Source: Streptomyces sp. GESEQ-35 (lineage in GTDB: Bacteria > Actinomycetota > Actinomycetes > Streptomycetales > Streptomycetaceae). From it: DNA of 64,000 nucleotides. Below, in pieces: positions 40,257 to 49,400 of the stretch. The stretch spans positions 339,357 to 403,356 of the forward strand of contig NZ_JAFFSX010000006.1 in the NCBI RefSeq assembly GCF_017948485.1. Reading direction: 5' to 3'. The stretch's first letter is position 1, and each line of letters begins with the position of its first letter. A program made the position numbers and the translations under genes. The notes under the pieces were generated by a model. The model saw only the letters and a list, made by a program, of their open reading frames with translations. It did no database searches and was not told the origin of the DNA.

Positions 40257-40352
40257 ATGACCACGACGAGCATCCGCATCCTTGCGACCGAGGCGACCCT
40301 GACGCCCGGTGCTCGTTGTATGTGTCGCATGTGCCGAATGTGCGCCTTCTAG
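40257..40352 (+). CDS. Candidate Cys/Met leader peptide before metNIQ
   Basis: A 31-codon frame upstream of metN ends with the striking run CMCRMCRMCAF: four cysteines and three methionines in the last eleven residues. TTTACT (40245-40250) lies six bases before the ATG, so translation is likely leaderless and immediate. Hairpins follow: CTCGC/GCGAG (40378-40395) and CGTACG/CGTACG (40411-40430). I infer a sulfur amino-acid attenuator: ribosome stalling at Cys or Met codons would change downstream folding and raise metN expression. No T-box or SAM riboswitch is apparent. Confidence 0.6.
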   Translation: MTTTSIRILATEATLTPGARCMCRMCRMCAF

Positions 40353-40496
40353 AGGGCCCCCGCACCACCCCCTGAGACTCGCGCCCCGAAGCGAGCCGCC
40401 GTGGCATGTCCGTACGCCCATTGCCGTACGTGACCACACTGCCCGCGCACATCTCCTCTCCCGTACCAGGGCACACCCACGCCCACGTACTCGACA

Positions 40497-41546
40497 GTGA
40501 CGGAAACCCCAGTGATCACCACATCCGGCCTGACAAAGGTCTACCGCGGCCGCGGACGTGAGGTGACCGCCCTCGACGGCGTCGATCTCCATGTCCGCGA
40601 AGGCGAGGTGTACGGCGTCATCGGCCAGTCCGGCGCCGGCAAGTCCTCGCTCATCCGCTGCATCAACCTCCTGGAGCGCCCCACCGCCGGCACGGTCACC
40701 GTCGCCGGCCAGGACCTCACCGCGCTCGCCGGGCGCGGCCCGCGCGCCGGCAAGGAGCTGCGGCAGGCGCGCAGCCGTATCGGCATGGTCTTCCAGCACT
40801 TCAACCTGCTGTCCACCCGGACGGTGCAGGACAACGTAGAGCTACCGCTCGAAATCCTCGGCACGTCGGGGAAGGAACGTTCCCGCAAGGCGCTTGAGCT
40901 GTTGGACCTCGTGGGTCTGGCGGACAAGGCCAAGGCCTACCCCGCCCAGCTCTCCGGCGGCCAGAAGCAGCGCGTCGGCATCGCCCGAGCCCTGGCCGGC
41001 GACCCCAAGGTGCTGCTCTCCGACGAGGCCACCAGCGCCCTCGACCCCGAGACCACCCGCTCGATCCTCCAGCTGCTGCGCGACCTGAACCGGCAGCTGG
41101 GCCTGACCGTCCTGCTCATCACCCACGAGATGGACGTCGTGAAGTCGATCTGCGACTCGGCCGCGCTCATGGAGAAGGGCCGCATCGTCGAGTCCGGCAC
41201 GGTCAGCGAGCTGCTCGCGACCCCCGGCTCCGAACTGGCCGCCGCGCTCTTCCCGGTGAGCGGCGAGTCCACCGACGCCGACCGCACCGTCGTCGACGTC
41301 ACCTTCCACGGCGAGGCCGCCACCCAGCCCGTCATCTCCCAGCTCTCACGCACCTACAACGTCGACATCTCGATCCTCGGCGCCGCCATCGACACCGTCG
41401 GCGGCCTCCAGGTCGGCCGGATGCGCATCGAACTGCCCGGCCGCTACGAGGACAACGTCGTGCCGATCGGCTTCCTGCGCGAACAGGGCCTTCAGATCGA
41501 CGTACTGGGCCAGGAGCCCGTACTGCTCACGGAAGGTGCCAAGTGA
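40497..41546 (+). CDS. metN: D/L-methionine ABC transporter, ATP-binding protein
   Basis: A 349-residue ABC ATPase: Walker A GQSGAGKS, signature LSGGQKQRVGIARAL, Walker B VLLSDEATSALDP, H-loop ITHEMD. The C-terminal 90 residues are a NIL domain (VVDVTFHGEAATQPVISQLSR onward), which binds methionine and inhibits the transporter when internal methionine is high. GTG 40497 is the likely start, but GTG 40512 is possible; neither has a strong ribosome binding site. First gene of metNIQQ, behind a Cys/Met leader peptide. Confidence 0.93.
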   Translation: MTETPVITTSGLTKVYRGRGREVTALDGVDLHVREGEVYGVIGQSGAGKSSLIRCINLLERPTAGTVTVAGQDLTALAGRGPRAGKELRQARSRIGMVFQHFNLLSTRTVQDNVELPLEILGTSGKERSRKALELLDLVGLADKAKAYPAQLSGGQKQRVGIARALAGDPKVLLSDEATSALDPETTRSILQLLRDLNRQLGLTVLLITHEMDVVKSICDSAALMEKGRIVESGTVSELLATPGSELAAALFPVSGESTDADRTVVDVTFHGEAATQPVISQLSRTYNVDISILGAAIDTVGGLQVGRMRIELPGRYEDNVVPIGFLREQGLQIDVLGQEPVLLTEGAK

Positions 41547-42271
41547 TGACCTGGTCCGAGATGCAGCCCCTGCTGGAGCAGGCGTGTTGGGACACCCTCT
41601 ACATGGTCGGCTGGTCCACGCTCATCGCCGTTGTCGGCGGCCTTCCGCTCGGCGTCCTGCTGGTCCTCACGGACCGGGGCGGCCTGCTCCAGAACGTCGT
41701 CGCCAACAAGGTGATCGGGCAGATCGTGAACGTCGCCCGGTCGATGCCGTTCATCATCCTGATGGTCGCGCTGATGGGCTTCACCCGCTCGATCACCGGG
41801 ACGACCATCGGCCGGGAGGCCGCCATCGTGCCGCTCGCCATCGGCGCCATCCCCTTCTTCGCCCGGCTCGTCGAGACGGCTGTGCGCGAAGTGGACGGTG
41901 GGCTCGTCGAGGCCGTGCAGTCGATGGGCGGCAACACCTGGACGATCGTCCGCAAGGTCCTCGTGCCCGAGTCGCTGCCCTCGCTGATCGCCAGCACCAC
42001 GACCACGATCGTCGCCCTCATCGGCTACTCCGCGATGGCCGGCACGGTCGGTGCGGGCGGCCTCGGCGACATCGCCATCCGCTACGGCTACCAGCGCTTC
42101 GAGACCGAGCTGATGTGGATCACCGTCGCGATCCTCGCCGTCGTCATCTCGCTCATCCAGTTCGCCGGCGACTACGCGGCCCGCTCTCTGCACCGTCGCG
42201 GGGGCCACTCGGGCCCGGGCCCGAAACTCCGGCTGCTGAAGGCCTCCACGGCGACGAGCAACACCGCTTGA
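41546..42271 (+). CDS. metI: Methionine ABC transporter permease
   Basis: A 241-residue permease with about five transmembrane helices and the EAA loop that contacts the ATPase (EAVQSMGGNTWTIVRKVLVPESLPSLIAS, near 130-160). The ATG at 41546 overlaps the metN stop (TGATG); a GTG one codon earlier is an alternative. GGAAGG lies nine bases upstream. Confidence 0.93.
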   Translation: MTWSEMQPLLEQACWDTLYMVGWSTLIAVVGGLPLGVLLVLTDRGGLLQNVVANKVIGQIVNVARSMPFIILMVALMGFTRSITGTTIGREAAIVPLAIGAIPFFARLVETAVREVDGGLVEAVQSMGGNTWTIVRKVLVPESLPSLIASTTTTIVALIGYSAMAGTVGAGGLGDIAIRYGYQRFETELMWITVAILAVVISLIQFAGDYAARSLHRRGGHSGPGPKLRLLKASTATSNTA

Positions 42272-42340
42272 GAAACCCTCCCCGAATCTCCCCGCCCACC
42301 CATAGCGGGGTCGCTGCACCCGTAAGGAAAGGCACTTTTC

Positions 42341-43174
42341 GTGCGTAACACTGCCAAGATCACCACCGCTGTCCTCGCCGCCGGAGCCCTCACCCTCGGA
42401 CTCTCCGCCTGCGGCTCCGAGGACTCCTCCTCCGCCGCCTCCGACACCAGCGGACCGCTGGTCGTCGCAGCGAGCCCCACCCCGCACGCCGAGATCCTCA
42501 ACTACGTCAAGGACAACCTGGCGAAGAAGGCGGGCCTCGACCTGGAGGTCAAGGAGTTCCAGGACTACATCGTGCCGAACACGGCGACCGAGGACGGCTC
42601 GGTGGATGCCAACTACTTCCAGAACCAGCCGTACCTGGACGACTTCAACAACAAGCGCGGTACCCACATCGTGCCCGTCGTCACAGTGCATCTGGAGCCG
42701 CTCGGCCTCTACTCCCACAAGGTGAAGAGCGCCGACGCCCTGAAGAGTGGTGCGACCGTTGCCATCCCGAACGACTCCGTCAACGAGGCACGCGCCCTGA
42801 AGCTGCTGGCCTCCAAGGGTGTCATCACGCTCAAGGACGGCGTCGGCAGCGAAGCGACCCCCCAGGACATCACCAAGAACCCCAAGAACCTCGAGTTCAA
42901 GGAGGTCGAGGCGGCCCAGACCGCCCGCTCCCTGGACGACGTGGACGCGGCGGTCATCAACGGCAACTACGCCATCTCCGCGGATCTGAAGCCCGCCAAG
43001 GACGCCCTCGTCCTGGAGTCCGCGACGGACAACCCGTACGGCAACTTCCTGGCCGTGAAGGAGGGCAACGAGGACGACCCGCGCGTGCAGAAGCTCGCCA
43101 AGCTCCTCACCTCCGACGAGGTCAAGAAGTTCATCGAGGACAAGTACGCCGGGTCCGTGATCCCCTCCTTCTAA
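42341..43174 (+). CDS. metQ: Methionine-binding lipoprotein, first copy
   Basis: A 277-residue substrate-binding lipoprotein of the NlpA/MetQ family. The lipobox LSAC gives a lipidated Cys near residue 24. Typical stretches: LDLEVKEFQDYIVPNTATEDGSVDANYFQNQPYLDDF, VVTVHLEPLGLYS and AAVINGNYA. It is followed 12 bases later by a second, clearly related copy. AAGGAAAGG upstream supports the GTG start. Confidence 0.92.
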   Translation: MRNTAKITTAVLAAGALTLGLSACGSEDSSSAASDTSGPLVVAASPTPHAEILNYVKDNLAKKAGLDLEVKEFQDYIVPNTATEDGSVDANYFQNQPYLDDFNNKRGTHIVPVVTVHLEPLGLYSHKVKSADALKSGATVAIPNDSVNEARALKLLASKGVITLKDGVGSEATPQDITKNPKNLEFKEVEAAQTARSLDDVDAAVINGNYAISADLKPAKDALVLESATDNPYGNFLAVKEGNEDDPRVQKLAKLLTSDEVKKFIEDKYAGSVIPSF

Positions 43175-43186
43175 GGAACGCCGCTG

Positions 43187-44002
43187 ATGCGCAAGTCCAT
43201 CATTGCCGCGACGGCCACACTGGCCCTCGGCCTGCCGCTCACTGCCTGCGGCTCCGGCTCCTCCGGTGACGACGACACCCTCGTCGTCGGCGCCACCGCC
43301 GTCCCGGCCGGCGAGGTCCTGACGTACATCAAGGACAACCTCGCCGAGAAGGCCGGCCTCGACCTGGAGATCAAGGAGTTCACCGACTACGTCCTGCCGA
43401 ACACCGCGCTCCAGGAAGGCTCGCTCGACGCGAACCTCTACCAGAACGAGCCCTACCTGGACGACTTCAACGAGTCCAAGGGCACCGATCTGGTCCCGGT
43501 CGTGGATGCCTATCTGCCGCCCATGGGCGTCTACTCGAAGAAGGTCACGGACGTCACCGAGCTCGCCGACGGAGCCACCGTCGCCCTGCCGAACGACACC
43601 ACCAACGAGGGCCGCGCCCTGAAGCTCCTCGCCTCCAAGGGCGTCATCACGCTCAAGGACGGCGCGGGCACGGACGCGTCCCCCGCGGACATCGCCGAGA
43701 ACCCCAAGCACCTGGAGTTCAAGGAGCTGGAGCCCGCCCAGCTGCCGCGCTCGCTCGACGACGTGGGCGCCGCGGTCATCAACAACAACTACGCCCAGGA
43801 CGCGGGCCTCAGCCCCACCGAGGACGCGATCCTCCTGGAGTCGGCGAAGGGCAACCCCTACGCCAACCTCCTGGCGGTGAAGCGCGGCAATGAGGACGAC
43901 CCGCGGGTCGAGAAGCTCGCCAAGCTCCTCGTCTCGTCCGATGTGAAGAAGTTCATCGAGGACAAGTACCAGGGCTCGGTCCTGCCGGTGTCCTCCGGCT
44001 GA
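43187..44002 (+). CDS. metQ: Methionine-binding lipoprotein, second copy
   Basis: A 271-residue paralogue of the preceding protein, also with a lipobox (LTAC near residue 20). Shared blocks such as GSLDANLYQNEPYLDDFN, RALKLLASKGVITLKDG and DPRVEKLAKLL show a tandem duplication, yet the ligand-loop residues differ in places (VVDAYLPPMGVYS instead of VVTVHLEPLGLYS), so the two may bind different amino acids or isomers. A long hairpin terminator follows. Confidence 0.92.
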   Translation: MRKSIIAATATLALGLPLTACGSGSSGDDDTLVVGATAVPAGEVLTYIKDNLAEKAGLDLEIKEFTDYVLPNTALQEGSLDANLYQNEPYLDDFNESKGTDLVPVVDAYLPPMGVYSKKVTDVTELADGATVALPNDTTNEGRALKLLASKGVITLKDGAGTDASPADIAENPKHLEFKELEPAQLPRSLDDVGAAVINNNYAQDAGLSPTEDAILLESAKGNPYANLLAVKRGNEDDPRVEKLAKLLVSSDVKKFIEDKYQGSVLPVSSG

Positions 44003-44023
44003 CGTTTACGGCGTATCGCCACG

Positions 44024-44060
44024 CACGGGGTCGGCTCCTCGAACCGGAGTCGACCCCGTG
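44024..44060 (+). terminator. Terminator of the metNIQQ operon
   Basis: CACGGGGTCGGCTCC (44024-44038) pairs with GGAGTCGACCCCGTG (44046-44060) over 15 positions, one a G-U wobble, with a 7-base loop, 22 bases after the second metQ. Confidence 0.75.
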
Positions 44061-44139
44061 GTGCGCCTCGGTGCTTTCATGCTGCATGCTGGGCAGTTCA
44101 GCAGGCCCTGTAGGTTTTCCGAAGGTTACGGAGTGGCGC

Positions 44140-44763
44140 ATGACTAGCACCTTCCCCAACATCTCCATCAGCACGGAGCGGTTGGTGCTGCGCCCCCTCG
44201 ACGAAGACGACGTGCCCGCGCTGGCCGAGATGATGAACGACGAGATGGTCACCGCCTGGACCTCGGTCCCGTACCCCTACACCCGGGCCCACGCACACGC
44301 CTGGGCCACCGAGCAGGCCCCCGCCGAGCGCGCCGACGGCCGCGGCATCGTCTTCGCGGTCACCGAGTTCCTCACCCAGCGTCTCGTCGGCACCGTGCAC
44401 CTCCAGAACACCGACTGGCGAGTGCGTGCCAGTGAGATCGCGTACGTCATCGCCCCCTGGGCCCGCGGTGAGGGCTACGCTTCCGAAGCGGCCCTCGCCA
44501 CCGCCCAGTGGCTGTTCAACGACCAGAAGTTCGAGCGTCTGGAACTGCGCACCGCCGCCGACAACACCGCCTCCCAGCAGGTCGCCCAGAAGATCGGGTG
44601 CATCAGCGAAGGCGTCCTGCGCAACGCCTGGATAGCCCGCAGCAGAACCGACAACGGCGACTGGGCCGACGTACGCACCGATGTGATCGTGTGGAGCCTC
44701 CTGCCGGAGGACCTCGCCGGCGTCGGCGACGGTGGGTTCACCTCGTTCGCCGACTGGAACTGA
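44140..44763 (+). CDS. RimJ/RimL-type N-acetyltransferase
   Basis: A 207-residue GNAT of the ribosomal-protein acetyltransferase type: TERLVLRPLDEDDVPALAEMM at the N-terminus, AYVIAPWARGEGYASEAALATAQWLF as CoA motif, and ELRTAADNTASQQVAQKIGCISEGVLRNA. Such enzymes acetylate protein N-termini or small molecules. It is preceded by the metNIQQ terminator and followed by cobL 115 bases on. Confidence 0.85.
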   Translation: MTSTFPNISISTERLVLRPLDEDDVPALAEMMNDEMVTAWTSVPYPYTRAHAHAWATEQAPAERADGRGIVFAVTEFLTQRLVGTVHLQNTDWRVRASEIAYVIAPWARGEGYASEAALATAQWLFNDQKFERLELRTAADNTASQQVAQKIGCISEGVLRNAWIARSRTDNGDWADVRTDVIVWSLLPEDLAGVGDGGFTSFADWN

Positions 44764-44878
44764 GCCACTGGCGGCCACCACCCTCGCGGGTCTCCCGACG
44801 CCACCAGGTACTCTCACGGAGCCCGGGTACGGGCCCACCCCCTGACGACCTGCGCAAACCCTCTGGAGACTGACGACG

Positions 44879-46096
44879 ATGGCCGACCGGGTCACGGTGA
44901 TCGGCTGGGACGGTTCGCCCCTGACCGCCGCGGCACGCTCGGCCCTGGGCGCCGCCACGCTGGTGGCCGGAGCCGCCCACCATCTGGCGCTTCCCGAGGT
45001 GCCGCACACCGCCGAGCGGATCCGCCTCGGCAGCGTCGCTCTCGCCGCCCGCCGTATCGCCGGGCACCGCGGCAGCGCGGTCGTGCTCGCCGACGGCGAC
45101 CCGGGCTTCTTCGGTGTCGTACGGACCCTGCGCGCGCCCGAGTTCGGCCTGGAGGTCGAAGTCGTCCCCGCCGTCTCCTCCGTGGCCGCCGCCTTCGCCC
45201 GTGCCGGTATGCCCTGGGACGACGCCCACGTGGTCGTCGCACACCGCCGCACCCTGCGACGGGCGGTGAATGTGTGCCGGGCCCACACCAAGGTCGCCGT
45301 ACTCACCTCACCCGGCGCCGGACCCGCCGAACTCGGCCTGCTCCTCGAGGGTGTCCACCGCACCTTCGTGATCTGCGAGGAACTGGGCACCGACCGCGAA
45401 CAGGTCACGATCCTCACCTCCGACAAGGCCGCCGACCACACCTGGCGCGACCCGAACGTCGTCATCGTCCTCGGCGGTTCCGTCGGTCCCGCACGCTCCG
45501 AGGGCGGGGGCTGGATCGCCGGCCGCGACCCGGCGGCCGGCCCGCGTGGCTGGACGCAGCCCGCCGAGGCGTACGGCGGTCTGATGGGCGAAGGTGAGCT
45601 GGAACCGCTCCGCGCGGCCCAACTCGCCCGTCTCGGCCCGCGCGTCGGCGACCTCGTGTGGGACATCGGCTGCGGCAGTGGCGCCTTCTCCGTCGAGTCC
45701 GCCCGGGCCGGTGCCGCCGTCATCGCCGTGGACAGCGCGCTCGAGGCCTGCGCCCGCACCGAGTCCGCCGCCCGGCATCACGGCGTCCAGCTCCAGATCG
45801 TGCACGGCAGCGCCCCGCACGTCCTGGAGAACCTCCCCGAGCCGGACGTCGTCCGGGTCGGCGGCGGGGGAGCGGCCGTGGTCTCCGCGGTGGCCGACCG
45901 CCGCCCGCAGCGCATAGTCGCCCACGCGGCGACCCGCGACGCCGCCGAACTCGTCGGCCGCGGCCTGACGGAACACGGCTACCAGGTCGAGTGCGCCCTG
46001 CTTCAGTCCGTCGAACTCGACACGCGGGTCTGGACGGAGCGGGAACGGAGTGTCGCGTTCCTGCTCAGCGGCGTTCTGCCGGAGCGCACGGGCTGA
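44879..46096 (+). CDS. cobL: Precorrin-6Y C5,15-methyltransferase (decarboxylating), CbiE-CbiT fusion
   Basis: A 405-residue bifunctional cobalamin enzyme. Residues 1-200 are the CbiE methylase (VTVIGWDGSPL, VVLADGDPGFFG, VVPAVSSVAAAFARAGMPW), and residues 230-405 are the CbiT decarboxylating methylase with SAM motif VWDIGCGSGAFSVESAR. The two parts together methylate C5 and C15 and remove the C12 acetate carboxyl. It lies just before the CobT fusion and the CysG-like gene, forming a small cobalamin group, but most of the pathway is not in the window. Confidence 0.92.
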   Translation: MADRVTVIGWDGSPLTAAARSALGAATLVAGAAHHLALPEVPHTAERIRLGSVALAARRIAGHRGSAVVLADGDPGFFGVVRTLRAPEFGLEVEVVPAVSSVAAAFARAGMPWDDAHVVVAHRRTLRRAVNVCRAHTKVAVLTSPGAGPAELGLLLEGVHRTFVICEELGTDREQVTILTSDKAADHTWRDPNVVIVLGGSVGPARSEGGGWIAGRDPAAGPRGWTQPAEAYGGLMGEGELEPLRAAQLARLGPRVGDLVWDIGCGSGAFSVESARAGAAVIAVDSALEACARTESAARHHGVQLQIVHGSAPHVLENLPEPDVVRVGGGGAAVVSAVADRRPQRIVAHAATRDAAELVGRGLTEHGYQVECALLQSVELDTRVWTERERSVAFLLSGVLPERTG

Positions 46097-46465
46097 TCCC
46101 GATCTCGTCCCCGTGATCCTGTTGTCGTACCGCGCGCGGTAGGCTGGCCGATCGTTGTACCGCACTCGGTCACCCGGCGCTTCGTCGGTCAATGTCCGGA
46201 AAGCACACCCCTTTTGGGGTAGCTGTGGTACGGCAGAACCGGAGGACGCGCAACGTGGCGCAGTCCACAGCGGCCTCGTCGCGGATCACGCTGACGTGAC
46301 GGGGGAACGGCCGCGATAATGCCAGTTAATGGCTTTGTCGTCATTTGTCGACGGGTCGTTCGTGCCGCTGGGCATGCACGCTCGTTCTTCACTACGGGGG
46401 CGGTCGGTGCGCCGTCCCCGGTGAGCAGGTCGTGGAAGCACTAAACCGATGGGCGAGGGGTACGC
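46097..46465 (+). other. 369-bp leader region before the CobT fusion gene
   Basis: No gene is seen. The region contains a short palindrome ACCCC-TTTT-GGGGT (46207-46220) and two TTTGTCG repeats near 46333 and 46343. I find no cobalamin-riboswitch B12 box, but I could not fold the RNA. Confidence 0.5.
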
Positions 46466-49400
46466 ATGACCGACACCGGCCAGGTCCCGGGCGAGGGGCT
46501 GCCGGAGAACGCAGGCATGGTGGAGCAGCCGAGCGCCCCCGCGCACGGTGCGTACACCTACCTCTCCGAAGCCACCGCCGAGGACGAAGACCTGTTGCTG
46601 CTGCCGGGCGCCCAGGGCGCGTGGGGCAACGAGGTGCCGCCGCCCCTGCCGGAGCCGGTCGTCGAGACCGTCCACGAGCCGGGCCCGCACGAGACGGCCG
46701 GCCGCGACAGCGGCAACGTCGACCTCAGCGGCATCCGCCTGCCTCATCTGACGCCGCCCCCGGTCTCGGTGGCCACCCCGGCGGCCGCGGCGCCCTCGAC
46801 ACACCGTCGCCCGCTGCACATGGGCCCGCCGACCCCCGACCAGTCCGCCAGCCCGGTCCGCTCCCTCGCCGACCGCGGCCCGGCGGGCAGGCCCGCCCGC
46901 CAGCCCGGCCTGTCCACGACCGGCCCCGAGTACCTCGACGTCCCGCAGCTCCGCGAGACTTCCCCGCCGGGCGCGTCACCCTGGGGCGCCCCGGCGCCGG
47001 GCACCGTACAGGCCCCGGTGCACACGGAGGCATCCCCTGCGGAAACGGTTGTCCCGACGACCGAGCCTGGTGCGTACGGCGCGTACGACGTGGATGGTGC
47101 GGAAGGTGCGCACATGACGTCGGCCCCGGAGGGCGGCGAGGCACCGTACGGCGGGGAGGCCGTGCAGGTCCCCGAAGGCGCTGCCGGTTCGATGGGTGAT
47201 GTGCCCGGGGCTCCGGCTCCCGAGCCCAGCGCCGGCGGACCGCAGGCCGGGGCTGAGTCGGGCTCCTACGTGGCCGAAGGCCTTCCGGTTCCGGAGGCCG
47301 GGCAGGAGCCCGAGGTTGCCGCGGTTCTGGATGCCGGACAGCTGCCCGAGGGCCCGGTGATTCCGGAGGCAGGGCCGGTGGCCGAGGCTCCGTCGGTTCC
47401 GGAAGCGGAGTCCTTGTCCGGCGTGGACGCTGCTCCGGATGCCGCTCAGGTTCTGATGACCGAGGCCGCCCCGGACGCCGGGCTTCCCGAGGCCGGGCAC
47501 CCTGTGGAGGTCGACCCCGCCCAGGACGCCGGTCAGGGCCTGGTGGCGGTTCCCGCACTGGATGACACCGAGCTGGTACCCGCCGTGGAATCGGCCGTAC
47601 CCGAGGTCACGCCCATCGCGGAAGACGTCGTACCCGAGACCGCCCACGCTCCAGATCAGGTGTCACCCGAGGCCCCGCACGCTCCAGATCCGGCTGCCGA
47701 GCCGGCCCAGTCCGCACCGGCGCCGCTGCCCCCCGAATCCGCTGTGCCCTTCCCCGCGGCACCGGAAGCCGCACAGCCCCTGCTGCCCGCCGACGTCGAG
47801 CCCTTCGCGCAGGATCCGCACGAGCAGTCCGTCGCCGAGGCACACCACACGCAGGGCCCGCAGCACGCGACCCCGCATGCGCCCCTCTCCGTCGTACAGC
47901 CGGAGATGCCGGACGCCGAGACGTCCGACGCGCAGGGCATGGTCGTAGCCACGCCGATCGATGACGCGGAGGTGCTTCTGCCGCCCGCGGTCGAGGATGT
48001 CGCGCCGGCCGAACCCGTCGACGAGCAGGCCCCGTTCGAGACGCCCGCCGATGTCCCCTTGGAGCCGCTGTCCGAGGAGGAGTACCTGGGCGAGTTCGTC
48101 CCGGTGGAGGGCTCGGTGCCGACGACCCCGCACCTCGCGCCGACGCCCCCGCACGCGCTCCGGTTCCCGTCGGAGGAGCACCAGGACCCGCAGGAACAGG
48201 AACCCGTGGTGGTCGTCCCCGCCCCGCGCGAGGGAGACGCCGAGCCCATGGCGGCGGAGCCCGAACTCCAACTCGTACAGCATGCGGAGGACCTGGACAC
48301 CCAGGCCGCCGACCTTGAAGAAAGCACGGCCGCAGTGGCAGAAACACGAGAGTCCACCGGCCCGGCCGCGCCCGCCTACGACGACGCCGAGCGCGAGGCC
48401 GTCCTCAAGGTCATGCGTGAGCGTCGCGACATCCGCAACGGCTTCCGCAGCGACCCCATCCCGCACGAGGTCCTGCTGCGCGTCCTGGAGGCGGCGCACA
48501 CCGCCCCCTCCGTGGGCCACTCGCAGCCCTGGGACTTCGTGGTCATCCGCTCGGCGGAGACCCGGCGCACGATGCACGAGCTGGCCATGCGCCAGCGCGA
48601 CGCCTACGCCAAGTCGCTGCCCAAGGGCCGGGCCAAGCAGTTCAAGGAACTGAAGATCGAGGCCATCCTCGACACTCCGGTGAACATCGTCGTCACCGCG
48701 GACCCGACCCGCGGCGGCCGGCACACCCTGGGCCGTCACACCCAGCCCCAGATGGCGCCGTACTCCTCCGCGCTCGCGGTCGAGAACCTCTGGCTCGCCG
48801 CCCGCGCCGAGGGCCTCGGCGTCGGCTGGGTCAGCTTCTTCGACGAGCGCGAAATGGTCCGCGCCCTCGGCCTGCCCGAGCACCTCGAAGTCGTCGCGTA
48901 CCTCTGTGTGGGCTACGTCGACGAGTTCCCGGAGGAGCCCGAGCTGATGCAGTCGGGCTGGTCCAAGCGCCGTCCGCTGTCCTGGGTCGTGCACGAGGAG
49001 ACGTACGGCCGTCGCGCACTGCCCGGCGAGGACCCGCACGACCTTCTCGCCGAGACCGTCGCCCAGATCCGCCCGCTCGACGCCAAGGCGCTCGGCGAGG
49101 CCTGGGAGCGGCAGAAGCGGATGACGAAACCCCCGGGCGCGCTCGGCATGCTGGAGATCATCTCCGCGCAGCTCTCCGGTCTGTCCCGGCAGTGCCCGCC
49201 GCCGATCCCGGAGCCCGCGGCGGTCGCGATCTTCGCCGGCGACCACGGAGTGCACGCCCAGGGCGTCACCCCCTGGCCGCAGGAGGTCACCGCCCAGATG
49301 GTGGCCAACTTCCTCGGCGGCGGCGCGGTCTGCAACGCCTTCGCCGGCCAGGTGGGCGCCGAGGTCTGCGTCGTCGACGTGGGCGTCGCGACCGAACTCC

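Noticed and set aside
40353..40496. SAM or T-box riboswitch before metN
   Set aside because: No recognisable conserved core; the leader peptide explains the region better, though I could not fold the RNA.
46097..46465. Cobalamin riboswitch before the CobT fusion
   Set aside because: No B12-box-like sequence seen by eye; a covariance search would settle it.
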